DNA of 38,265 bases from NCBI GenBank assembly GCA_964582415.1, contig CAZOSF010000015.1, positions 1 to 38,265 of the forward strand, written 5' to 3'. The translations under genes and the position numbers were made by a program. Of this stretch, positions 1 to 7,761 are shown one piece after another. Position 1 is the first letter of the stretch; each line of letters opens with the position of its first letter. The notes under the pieces were generated by a model. The model saw only the letters and a list, made by a program, of their open reading frames with translations, made no database searches and was not told the origin of the DNA. The DNA comes from CAZOSF01 sp964582415 (GTDB taxonomy: Bacteria > Bacteroidota > Bacteroidia > Flavobacteriales > Flavobacteriaceae).

Positions 1-1329
1 ATAGACACTTTGCATGCCAAGGCGCGATACGCGTCTAGCATGAACGCCAGTCTTCCAAGATTAACCAAGGAACGCAGACTGAATCTGATTAAAGCCTATC
101 ACCCACTGCTCTTTATTTCGAATAAAAAGAAAAAAGAAAAGACCTTTCCGCAAAGTATCGAGTTGAATCCTGAAAATCGTATTGTGGTAATTTCCGGTCC
201 GAATGCTGGAGGGAAAAGTATCACATTGAAAACGGTCGGATTACTTCAAGTCATGCTCCAAAGTGGTTTCTTACTGCCCGTTGACCCTCAATCGGAGTTT
301 TGCTTTTTCGATCGTGTATTGACCGATATCGGGGATAACCAATCCATTGAGAATCATCTTAGCACCTATAGCTACCGCTTGAAGCAGATGAATTACTTCT
401 TGAAGAAATGCAATCAAAACACCCTCTTTTTGATCGATGAGTTCGGAACGGGTAGTGATCCGGAACTGGGAGGTGCTTTGGCGGAAACCTTTTTGGAAGT
501 GTTTTATGAGAGGGAAGCTTTTGGAATCATTACTACCCACTACACCAATCTGAAGTTGTTAGCTAATGAACTCCCCAATGCCACCAATGCCAATATGTTG
601 TTCGACCAACGCAGTTTAGAGCCTTTGTACCAGTTGCAACTGGGAGAAGCTGGAAGCTCTTTTACCTTCGAAGTGGCTCAAAAGAATGGCATTCCCTATA
701 GTTTGATCAACAAGGCAAAGAAAAAGCTGGAAGGAGGAAAAGTTCGTTTCGATAAGACGTTGGCTAACCTTCAAAAGGAACGTTCCCAGCTTCGGAAGAC
801 TTCGGCCAATTTGAAAACGGAAGAGGAAAAGGCCAAGTTGGAGGCACGTCAATTGGAAGAAACCAATGCGCGCATTCAACAAAAGTTGGAAAGTTATCAA
901 GAATTGTACGATTCCAATCAGCGTTGGATTTCCTTAGGGAAAAAACTGGATGGTCTGGCAGAATCCTTTCATCACAACAAGCGGAAACGCGAACTCATGG
1001 ATGAGTTGATGAAGATGGTGCTTCAGGAAAACCTAAAACGAAAGAAACAAGAGCCCAAACAGAAAAAGGCCCAAAAGCAAAAGGAAGCCCAGATATTGAA
1101 GGAGGTCGAAAAGAAAGTGGAAGTTATTCGTACCCGTAAAAAGAAGGAAAAGGAAGAGGCCAAAAAGGAACCTCCCAAACCGAAAGTGGTTTTAAAGGTT
1201 GGCGATCGGGTACGCATGATCGACGGGAGGGCTATAGGTACGATTGATGCGATTCAAAAGAAAAAAGCCATAGTGAACTATGGCCAATTTACCGCAGATG
1301 TTAGTCTGGAAGAATTGGAGAAAGTATGA
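1..1329 (+). CDS. mutS2: MutS2-family DNA ATPase, 3' part (5' end outside window)
   Basis: C-terminal part of a MutS-like ATPase. The frame is open from base 1, so the start lies upstream. Walker A GPNAGGKS is encoded at 196-219, the ABC-type signature region (NHLSTYSYRL) follows, and Walker B with its catalytic Asp-Glu (FLIDEFGTGSD) sits near 427-460. After the ATPase comes a long Lys/Glu-rich, coiled-coil-like linker (about 700-1190), then a small beta-rich KOW-like end (VGDRVRMIDGRAIG). MutS2 proteins act on branched or recombining DNA and, in Gram-positives, on stalled ribosomes. The C-terminal Smr nuclease domain of classical MutS2 is absent, because the protein stops right after the KOW-like segment. 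The stop overlaps the next start by four bases (ATGA), implying translational coupling. The family call is secure; the cellular role in this lineage is not. Confidence 0.9.
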   Translation: MDTLHAKARYASSMNASLPRLTKERRLNLIKAYHPLLFISNKKKKEKTFPQSIELNPENRIVVISGPNAGGKSITLKTVGLLQVMLQSGFLLPVDPQSEFCFFDRVLTDIGDNQSIENHLSTYSYRLKQMNYFLKKCNQNTLFLIDEFGTGSDPELGGALAETFLEVFYEREAFGIITTHYTNLKLLANELPNATNANMLFDQRSLEPLYQLQLGEAGSSFTFEVAQKNGIPYSLINKAKKKLEGGKVRFDKTLANLQKERSQLRKTSANLKTEEEKAKLEARQLEETNARIQQKLESYQELYDSNQRWISLGKKLDGLAESFHHNKRKRELMDELMKMVLQENLKRKKQEPKQKKAQKQKEAQILKEVEKKVEVIRTRKKKEKEEAKKEPPKPKVVLKVGDRVRMIDGRAIGTIDAIQKKKAIVNYGQFTADVSLEELEKV

Positions 1330-1727
1330 TTCGTAAGCAAAAAATCATTCTATTTGACGGGATTTGCAATCTTTGCAACAACTCTGTAACCTTTGTTATT
1401 AAAAGGGATTCCAAGAATCTATTTAAGTATGCGGCCCTCCAAAGTGAGGCAGGTAAGGAATTGGTTAAAGAACATGGTATCGATACGGAAACAACAGATT
1501 CTATCATCCTGATTGAAGCGAATAAAGCCTATGTGAAATCATCTGCCGCCTTGCGTATAGCAAAGCACTTGTCGGGAGGTTGGCCCCTGCTCTATGGATT
1601 TATAATTATACCTACTTTCCTGCGGAATTGGGTTTATGATTGGGTGGCACGCAATCGGTACAAGTGGTTTGGCAAAAAGGAAAGCTGTATGATCCCCACT
1701 CCAGAGTTGAAGGAAAAGTTTCTCTAA
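1326..1727 (+). CDS. Thiol-disulfide oxidoreductase-like DCC family protein (DUF393)
   Basis: A 133-residue protein with the family hallmark at its N-terminus: FDGICNLCN, with a CxxC pair at residues 14-17 after a beta strand, as in thioredoxin-like folds. A second hallmark of the family, a hydrophobic helix followed by an aromatic segment (YDWVARNRYKWFG), lies near residues 100-117. DUF393 proteins are predicted thiol-disulfide oxidoreductases, but no substrate is established. The start ATG overlaps the mutS2 stop by 4 bases, so the two are probably co-translated. Its stop TAA abuts the stop of the convergent downstream gene with no intervening base, leaving no room for a terminator. Confidence 0.88.
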   Translation: MIRKQKIILFDGICNLCNNSVTFVIKRDSKNLFKYAALQSEAGKELVKEHGIDTETTDSIILIEANKAYVKSSAALRIAKHLSGGWPLLYGFIIIPTFLRNWVYDWVARNRYKWFGKKESCMIPTPELKEKFL

Positions 1728-2891
1728 TTACCGAAGGTTTTCAAGAATGAAATCGATGGTTTCGCTTTGGTTTTTATTAATATCGAAAGCAAAATTTCGG
1801 TGTGGATTTTCCCCAATTATGCCCTCGTTTTTCCACTTTTGAATGATGGGCACATTGCCAATGTTAACCTTACCCGCTTGCAATAATTCCAGATCTTTTT
1901 TCTTTTTGTAGTAGGTATACACCTTTTTCAATCCGGTGAGATACGTGTAATCTTTGGTGAATCCACCCCCCCGATGAGCTCTTAGACTGATGTTATAGGA
2001 TTCTTCCCGATTCAATTTATATTGATTGTGTAACAAATCGAAGGTATCACAAAAGGTATAGCCCTTTCGAAGACTATCGGCAGCAATCACACGATAGGAC
2101 AATTCCTTCAGTCGATAAAGGGTAAGACAGCCGCTCATGTATTCACTGAATACGGCCAATCCTTCCTGAGTTTCCACATTCTTTGGAAAACCATTATGAA
2201 AGATTTTAAGCGAATGATGAAGTCCGTTGAAAGTGGTAACCATATGAACCCCGATCTCATGGTTTGCCAACACTTTTAATTGGTTGGCACTGAAACGATG
2301 ATTTTTTTTCAGCACCAAGGTTTGGGTGTTATTTTGCACCATGGCCGCGGCCGAGATCTTATTGGAGAGCTTCACCTGATAGTGAAAATCGAATTGTTTG
2401 GAGAACTCCTTAAAATACTCCAAGGCCTCTTCAGAATTAAATACAGGAAACATTTCGTTGTCGTATTCCTCATCCTTGAAATGCAGGATAAACTTGGCAT
2501 TGTCTACGTCCTTTTCATTCGGTGTGCCGAAAGATTTCAAAACATTGAAATAAAACTTCTCCCCTTGCCCAATGGTCTCGATGCATTGAATTAGGCCGGA
2601 ATAATCGTAAATCACTTCACGATAAAACTTCCGAGCGTCTTCATCTTCTATGCTGTCGATATCTTGAGAAAACAGGGCCTGCTGCAGCTTGTGAGCGTTA
2701 AAGTCGATTTTACGATACTTAAATCGTGGATTCACATTGTACTTGGAAGCAAAGAAGTTGCGCTTTTCCTGTTCAATATTAATCGGGTTGATATAATTCA
2801 ACAGCTCGATCTTCTTCACCAATTCGTGCAAGGACCGGTCGATGGCAACTAGGTTTGGATAGATATCTTTCAGGGCTTCCGTACTAATCAT
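1728..2891 (-). CDS. QEGLA-motif (DUF1704) metallopeptidase-like protein
   Basis: 387 residues. Databases usually call this family flavohemoglobin expression-modulating QEGLA motif protein (DUF1704). The visible metal site is HEIGVH (H211, E212, H216, an HExxxH zincin variant), followed by the eponymous QEGLA at 242-246, whose Glu243 is the likely third zinc ligand. The eukaryotic relatives KIAA0895/MATCAP are zinc carboxypeptidases that remove the C-terminal tyrosine of alpha-tubulin, so a peptidase role is a reasonable inference; the flavohemoglobin link is weak. No signal peptide is visible, so it is probably cytoplasmic. The start overlaps the stop of the upstream N-formylglutamate amidohydrolase-like gene by 4 bases (2888-2891), so the two are translationally coupled in one operon with the GshB-like gene. 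Its substrate is unknown. Confidence 0.88.
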   Translation of the reverse strand: MISTEALKDIYPNLVAIDRSLHELVKKIELLNYINPINIEQEKRNFFASKYNVNPRFKYRKIDFNAHKLQQALFSQDIDSIEDEDARKFYREVIYDYSGLIQCIETIGQGEKFYFNVLKSFGTPNEKDVDNAKFILHFKDEEYDNEMFPVFNSEEALEYFKEFSKQFDFHYQVKLSNKISAAAMVQNNTQTLVLKKNHRFSANQLKVLANHEIGVHMVTTFNGLHHSLKIFHNGFPKNVETQEGLAVFSEYMSGCLTLYRLKELSYRVIAADSLRKGYTFCDTFDLLHNQYKLNREESYNISLRAHRGGGFTKDYTYLTGLKKVYTYYKKKKDLELLQAGKVNIGNVPIIQKWKNEGIIGENPHRNFAFDINKNQSETIDFILENLR

Positions 2892-3724
2892 GCTCCGTTT
2901 CGATGAGCTGAATAAAAGGCTTCAGCGTGTTCTGGTAGTTTGGTTCGAAGCTGTGCTTCGATAGCCGCGACTACTTCCGGGAAAATGATTTCTCGAAGTT
3001 CATCGCAATAAATCTTCTTGAATTCCGTCGCCAAAACTAAGGTATTCTTGAAGTTTTCAGTAATATATTTCAGAAAATATCCATTCCCAAAAAAGGTGTC
3101 GTTACATTTTGAAGTAGCTTCGATCCCATGAGGAAGCGCTAATTCCGAAAGACTTTGTCGCCATTGTTCTACCGAATCTCCAAAACGATCGTTATCCACG
3201 TTATGCGTTCCCAAATTGATCACCGGAACTTCTCTGTCCCATCTCACCCAATTATAGCTATGCATATCGTAGACTACGACGACACCAAATAAGCTTTCCA
3301 GCTTTTTCAAAAGGGCGTTCACCACCTTGTAAAAATTATGGTGTTTCTGAAGACTCTCGGTATGTTCTTCATTGGTTAACGGATGCTTCCATAACTTCTT
3401 GCCCCAGGCATCCTCATAGATGGCATTCCCTGGGTCGCGATTTAAATCGTATTCAAAACGGCTATCACATCCAGCAATTACTATAGGATGTGTTTTCACA
3501 AATTCTTTGGTGCAGGGATCCTCTTCGTACCAGCGGTCGTATTCTGTGTGCAGACATTTCTCCCAGAGTTCTCGTCGGAATTGATGCCCGTCATGAACTG
3601 CTCCACAGACATAGTGGGTGTAGTGTTCTATCTTTAAAGTAAAGGAATAATCCTCTGAAACAGCTTCAAAACAGACCTCCCTTTCGATATTGTCGATGAT
3701 TTCGGAAACCGATAATCGTTGCAT
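2888..3724 (-). CDS. N-formylglutamate amidohydrolase family protein
   Basis: 278 residues. Family motifs are visible: VHDGHQ near residue 44, the long signature SRFEYDLNR at 88-96, and DMHSYN at 153-158, which supply the metal and catalytic His/Glu/Asp residues. Characterised members hydrolyse N-formyl-L-glutamate in histidine breakdown. No other hut gene is nearby, and the tight operon with a GshB-type ligase (24 bp upstream) and a DUF1704 metallopeptidase (4-bp overlap downstream) suggests a different N-acyl or isopeptide substrate. That functional reinterpretation is inference. The ATG at 3724 is followed directly by conserved sequence. Confidence 0.85.
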   Translation of the reverse strand: MQRLSVSEIIDNIEREVCFEAVSEDYSFTLKIEHYTHYVCGAVHDGHQFRRELWEKCLHTEYDRWYEEDPCTKEFVKTHPIVIAGCDSRFEYDLNRDPGNAIYEDAWGKKLWKHPLTNEEHTESLQKHHNFYKVVNALLKKLESLFGVVVVYDMHSYNWVRWDREVPVINLGTHNVDNDRFGDSVEQWRQSLSELALPHGIEATSKCNDTFFGNGYFLKYITENFKNTLVLATEFKKIYCDELREIIFPEVVAAIEAQLRTKLPEHAEAFYSAHRNGA

Positions 3725-3748
3725 AGGCTTGAAAAATGGAAAGGTAAA

Positions 3749-4660
3749 TTAGGCTTCGTCTACGTGTTTGCGGAGTTTTTTACGGCGCTCAAAGGCATTG
3801 ACCTTTTGTAGTACCTTATCTTCCACGAAGTCGATCACCTTCTCTTGTACACGGGTTTTATACACTCTGTTCATATAAGTAATACCTCCTGGAGACATCA
3901 CATTCACTTCCACCAATTTTCCGTTGATAACATCGATACCTACGAAATAAAGTCCGTCCTTCACCAGCTTGGGGCCAATCTTTCGGCAAAGCTCTTTCTC
4001 TTCCTTGGTCAGGGTGTGTTTTACCACTTTTCCACCGGCACTCACATTCGATCTATGGTCTTCGGCACCTGGAACCCTTCGCATGGCTCCTATCGGACGA
4101 CCATTTAACAACAAGATGCGTACATCCCCTTTGTCGGCCCCATCGATATAATCCTGAAGGATGACATAGTTGGAAGTTCCGTCCTTGTTATCGATGTAGA
4201 AATCTAAGAGGGAATTGATACTTTTCATGGCGCTTTTCTCCAAAAGAATAACACCCGAACCTCCATAGCCATTCAAAGGTTTGAGAATCATTCTCTCAGG
4301 TCCTTCCTTGATGATTTTTTTGAGGTATTCCTTGTTTTTGGTCACGTGGGTACGTGGAATGATTTCGTTATCTATATCCTCAAATACTGCGGTATACAAC
4401 TTATTGTTTGCCATCCGAATGCCGTCCAAATCATTCATGATAAAAACATCATCCTTCACACTGTCCAAGAAGTTCAGCATGATCATGTCTAACGGCGGAT
4501 TACTGCGTAAAATAATAGCATCGAAGCCTGCCAATGGTAGCATTTCGTCATAGAATTCCACTTTGGAGTGAAATGATTTTAAAGAACTTGGAATTTTATC
4601 CTTTCGTTTCACACAGTGGCAAAAAGCATACGCCACACTATCGCGAATGGTAAGGTTGGC
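3749..4660 (-). CDS. gshB: Glutathione synthetase-type ATP-grasp ligase, 5' end lost in assembly gap
   Basis: About 304 codons are visible; the N-terminus runs into the N run at 4661. The visible part starts ANLTIRDSVA, which corresponds to roughly residue 40 in GshB, so about 40 codons are missing. ATP-grasp features are clear: the glycine-rich lid KPLNGYGGSG, the DVRILLLNG strand, RRVPGAEDHRSNVSAGG (close to the substrate-binding RGNLAAGG of Escherichia coli GshB), and the metal-binding end FVGIDVINGKLVEVNVMSPGG. Canonical GshB joins gamma-glutamylcysteine to glycine. No GshA or GCS2 ligase is visible here, and the same window encodes BshA of the bacillithiol pathway, so the true acceptor may differ. 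It is probably the first gene of the three-gene operon. Family call is firm, substrate is open. Confidence 0.85.
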   Translation of the reverse strand, partial: ANLTIRDSVAYAFCHCVKRKDKIPSSLKSFHSKVEFYDEMLPLAGFDAIILRSNPPLDMIMLNFLDSVKDDVFIMNDLDGIRMANNKLYTAVFEDIDNEIIPRTHVTKNKEYLKKIIKEGPERMILKPLNGYGGSGVILLEKSAMKSINSLLDFYIDNKDGTSNYVILQDYIDGADKGDVRILLLNGRPIGAMRRVPGAEDHRSNVSAGGKVVKHTLTKEEKELCRKIGPKLVKDGLYFVGIDVINGKLVEVNVMSPGGITYMNRVYKTRVQEKVIDFVEDKVLQKVNAFERRKKLRKHVDEA

Positions 4661-4760
4661 NNNNNNNNNNNNNNNNNNNNNNNNNNNNNNNNNNNNNNNN
4701 NNNNNNNNNNNNNNNNNNNNNNNNNNNNNNNNNNNNNNNNNNNNNNNNNNNNNNNNNNNN
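4661..4760. other. Assembly gap, 100 N
   Basis: Exactly 100 N. It hides the N-terminus of the minus-strand GshB-like gene (about 40 codons), the shared divergent promoter region and the N-terminal half of the plus-strand MscS gene (about 150 codons). More than 100 bases must therefore be missing. Confidence 0.97.
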
Positions 4761-5168
4761 GTAAAAGAGATTGATATTTTCACCACCAAACTATTGTCGA
4801 AGGAAAACAGGTTGGTCATTCTTCCGAATGGAGCTTTATCTAATGGAAACATAGTGAATTTCACCGCTGAAGGATTCCAAAAAATCATTCTAACTATTGG
4901 TGTTTCTTACGATGCCGATATACAACAGACAAAGGAAGTCCTTATGAACGCAATCAAAAAGCAAGAACATGCCATGGAAGATCCCGTACCCGTAGTGGAG
5001 TTGGTAGGATTAGGAGATAGTTCCATCGACTTTACCGTCCGTTGCGCAGTACCCAATGAGTTCTTCTGGCCAACACAGTTTGCTTTGATGGCTGATATCA
5101 AAAACGATTTGGATGCTGCAGGAATCGAAATTCCATATCCACACCAAGTGGAAATTCAAAAGAAATAA
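4761..5168 (+). CDS. Small-conductance mechanosensitive channel (MscS family), C-terminal part
   Basis: 135 codons in frame from the edge of the gap to a TAA. The visible part starts in the MscS beta domain (VKEIDIFTTKLLS) and carries the family hallmark LPNGALSNGNIVN, followed by the alpha/beta C-terminal vestibule (GVSYDADI, PNEFFWPTQFALMADIKNDLDAAGIEIPYP). The pore helices and membrane segments would lie in the gap. MscS channels open under membrane tension to release solutes on osmotic downshock. A strong hairpin terminator follows 20 bp after the stop. Family call is firm; the start cannot be seen. Confidence 0.88.
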   Translation, partial: VKEIDIFTTKLLSKENRLVILPNGALSNGNIVNFTAEGFQKIILTIGVSYDADIQQTKEVLMNAIKKQEHAMEDPVPVVELVGLGDSSIDFTVRCAVPNEFFWPTQFALMADIKNDLDAAGIEIPYPHQVEIQKK

Positions 5169-5188
5169 TCGTATTACAATTCAAAAGA

Positions 5189-5214
5189 AAAGCCGCATGA
5201 AGCGGCTTTTTTTT
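5189..5214. terminator. Bidirectional intrinsic terminator between MscS and symporter genes
   Basis: An 8-bp perfect stem AAAGCCGC/GCGGCTTT (5189-5196 with 5202-5209) and 5-base loop, followed by a T run to 5214 on the plus strand. On the minus strand the stem is followed by a T-rich stretch as well. It lies between two convergent genes and overlaps the stop codon of the symporter gene. Confidence 0.85.
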
Positions 5215-6517
5215 ATTTGTGATGATAATTGTCGTCCCATTCTTTAACATGGGGTTCTCCTAATTTGTTTTGAGATTTGGCCACCAACATGGAAACAGCG
5301 GCATCCCCAGTAACATTTACGACGGTTCGGCACATATCCAATGGGCGATCTACCGCAAAGATTAAGGCTAACCCAGCTTCAGGGATACCTGCTTGTCCTA
5401 AAACGATAACCAGCATTACCATACCCGCACCTGGAACGGCTGCAGAGCCTATGGATGCTAATGTGGCGGTCACGATGATTCCCAATTGGGCACCTAATGA
5501 AAGATCCATTCCAAAGGCCTGCGCAATAAATACTGCGGCAACGGCTTGATACAAGCTCGTTCCGTCCATGTTGATGGTAGCCCCGATAGGCAATACAAAA
5601 CTGGTTACTTCTTTCTTTACCCCAAGATGTTCTTCTACACGCTCCATCGTTACTGGTAGGGTTGCCGCACTGGAACTTGTGGAAAATGCCAATAGTTGCG
5701 CTGGGCTTATTCCTTTCAAGAAAAAGACGGGCGATTTCTTAGTAAATATCCAAACTATCAGAAGGTAAACCCCAATCATCAATATTAGACCACTAACTAC
5801 ACTTAAAGAATATTTAAAGAGTGCAAAGAAAAGATCGGCGCTTGGGGCCTCTACCACAAGAGCTGCCAACAAAGCAAAAACGCCGTAGGGTGCGGCCAGC
5901 ATAATCAGATCGATCATTTTTAAAATCACTTCATTAAAACCATCAAAGAAATCTTTTACTGGTTTGGAAGACGATTCTGGAATCAAAATTAACCCAATGC
6001 CAAAGAAAATAGCGAAGAAGATTACCTGGAGCATATTTCTATTGTTAGCCGACGCCCCTATGATGTTATCGGGAACAATATCTACCAACGCTTGCAGGGG
6101 TCCTGCCTCCTTTTGTTTTTGAGCTTCTTCCTGTCGTTTTTGGGCTTCACCGCCATAGGCATTTACGAGTTCCGTACGTGTATCCTCGGTAATAGTGGCC
6201 CCTGGCTTGACTAAATTCACCACGACCAAACCAATGGATACGGCTATTACGGTGGTAATAATATAGGTAGAGATGGTTCGCAGCCCCATTTTAGAAAGGC
6301 TGGAAATGTCTTTCAAATCGGATACCCCTTTGATCAATGAAGCCAGAATAAGCGGCACTGCGATCAACTTTAGTGCATTGATAAAAATAGTACCGAAGGG
6401 TTTCACCCAATCTTCAATCAGATCGGGGCCCCAGGAAAAATTGTTCAATATCAGGGCAAAGACCACCCCCAGTACCATACCAAGGAGGATTTGCCAATGC
6501 AGTGCGATTTTCTTCAT
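5213..6517 (-). CDS. Dicarboxylate/amino acid:cation symporter (DAACS/GltP family)
   Basis: 434 residues of multi-span membrane protein with the family's diagnostic elements: an N-terminal helix with HWQILLGMVLG, the first serine-rich hairpin region AFSTSSSAATLPV, the GATINMDGTSLYQ segment that binds cation and substrate, and the second hairpin IGSAAVPGAGMVML with the following DRPLDMCRTVVNVTGD (Asp/Arg residues that contact the substrate carboxylates). It imports glutamate, aspartate or C4-dicarboxylates with Na+ or H+; the precise substrate cannot be told. A hydrophilic insertion rich in Glu/Gln/Lys (about residues 118-145) is longer than in the bacterial GltP core. It starts 8 bp downstream of aroC, so the two are probably co-transcribed. 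Confidence 0.92.
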   Translation of the reverse strand: MKKIALHWQILLGMVLGVVFALILNNFSWGPDLIEDWVKPFGTIFINALKLIAVPLILASLIKGVSDLKDISSLSKMGLRTISTYIITTVIAVSIGLVVVNLVKPGATITEDTRTELVNAYGGEAQKRQEEAQKQKEAGPLQALVDIVPDNIIGASANNRNMLQVIFFAIFFGIGLILIPESSSKPVKDFFDGFNEVILKMIDLIMLAAPYGVFALLAALVVEAPSADLFFALFKYSLSVVSGLILMIGVYLLIVWIFTKKSPVFFLKGISPAQLLAFSTSSSAATLPVTMERVEEHLGVKKEVTSFVLPIGATINMDGTSLYQAVAAVFIAQAFGMDLSLGAQLGIIVTATLASIGSAAVPGAGMVMLVIVLGQAGIPEAGLALIFAVDRPLDMCRTVVNVTGDAAVSMLVAKSQNKLGEPHVKEWDDNYHHK

Positions 6518-6525
6518 AAAATAGA

Positions 6526-7590
6526 TTATAGTTTGGAAAGTTGATTCAAAAGGTGAAAGTCGGCCAATACCAAGGCAGTCATGGCTTCCACAATGGGCAC
6601 GGCACGAGGTACCACACAGGGATCATGCCTTCCTTTCCCTTGCATTTCTACCGTATTACCGTCTTTATCTATGGTCTCCTGTTTTTGCATTATCGTGGCA
6701 ACGGGTTTAAAAGCTACATTGAAATACAAATCTTCTCCGTTGCTGATGCCTCCTTGCACCCCTCCGCTCCTATTGGTTTGGGTAGAACCATCAGTATTGA
6801 AAGCATCGTTGTGTTCGCTACCTTTCATGCTACTTCCTGCAAATCCACTTCCATATTCAAACCCTTTGACGGCATTGATAGAAAGCATGGCTTTTCCCAA
6901 TTGGGCATGGAGTTTGTCGAACACAGGTTCTCCGAGTCCGACAGGCATATTCTGTACCACACAAGTAATGATCCCACCAACGGTATCTCCTTGCTTTCGA
7001 ATATCCTTTATATATTCTTCCATCTGCTGGGCCATTTGAGCATCGGCACAGCGAACGGGATTCTTTTCAATGATATCGAAATCCAATTCCGAATACGGCT
7101 TATTCAAGGATAAGGTACCAACGCCAGAAACATAGGCTGTGATTTTAATATCCTTCAGCAGTTGTTTGGCAATGGCGCCCGCTGCTACCCTGCATGCTGT
7201 TTCCCGGGCAGAAGACCTCCCTCCTCCTCTATAATCCCGTAGACCATATTTCTGGTCGTAGGTATAATCGGCATGGGAAGGGCGATAGGTATCTTTGATA
7301 TGACTGTAGTCTTGTGATTTCTGATTGGTATTTTCAATGACGAAACCTATAGGCGTTCCTGTGGTTTTTCCTTCGAAGATCCCGGAAAGAAAACGAACAG
7401 AATCCGGTTCTTTCCTTTGGGTTACGATACTTGACTGACCCGGTTTACGACGCTGCATCTCCCTTTCAATGGCTTCGAAATCTAAGGATATTCCGGCAGG
7501 GCATCCATCGATTATTCCTCCAAGTGCCGGGCCATGGGATTCTCCAAAAGTAGTAAGGGTAAAGACAGTACCGAAAGAATTTCCAGCCAT
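6526..7590 (-). CDS. aroC: Chorismate synthase
   Basis: 354 residues, typical of the family. All three signatures are visible: GESHGPALGGIIDGCPAG at the N-terminus, YRGGGRSSARETACRVAAGA in the middle, and NRSGGVQGGISNG toward the C-terminus. The enzyme makes chorismate from EPSP using reduced FMN, the last step of the shikimate pathway. ATG at 7590 begins MAGNSFG, the common Bacteroidota N-terminus. A TAnnTTTG box lies just upstream on the minus strand. No other aro gene is adjacent; the downstream partner is a transporter. Confidence 0.97.
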   Translation of the reverse strand: MAGNSFGTVFTLTTFGESHGPALGGIIDGCPAGISLDFEAIEREMQRRKPGQSSIVTQRKEPDSVRFLSGIFEGKTTGTPIGFVIENTNQKSQDYSHIKDTYRPSHADYTYDQKYGLRDYRGGGRSSARETACRVAAGAIAKQLLKDIKITAYVSGVGTLSLNKPYSELDFDIIEKNPVRCADAQMAQQMEEYIKDIRKQGDTVGGIITCVVQNMPVGLGEPVFDKLHAQLGKAMLSINAVKGFEYGSGFAGSSMKGSEHNDAFNTDGSTQTNRSGGVQGGISNGEDLYFNVAFKPVATIMQKQETIDKDGNTVEMQGKGRHDPCVVPRAVPIVEAMTALVLADFHLLNQLSKL

Positions 7591-7603
7591 AGTGTGTTTT
7601 TAA

Positions 7604-7611
7604 CAAATGTA
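7604..7611 (-). promoter_or_regulatory. Candidate Bacteroidota -7 box upstream of aroC
   Basis: The minus strand reads TACATTTG, a perfect match to TAnnTTTG. It lies 13 bp before the aroC ATG, giving only a very short leader. No TTTG is found at the usual 17-23 bp upstream spacing, so support is partial. Confidence 0.35.
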
Positions 7612-7761
7612 AATCATTGACCAACAAAATAAAAAACAATGTCGGCTTAATGTTCTTGAAACATACCGAAGATGGCGATAAACTTTTAATTATCAATTCA
7701 TAACCTTGGCGTAAACTACAATTTCGGTGCATTGCTGTTCTTTGCGGAAGAATTAGCCTAC

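Noticed and set aside
6541..7113. A 190-codon plus-strand open frame opposite aroC
   Set aside because: It is antisense to a certain chorismate synthase gene and has no family-like sequence or promoter.
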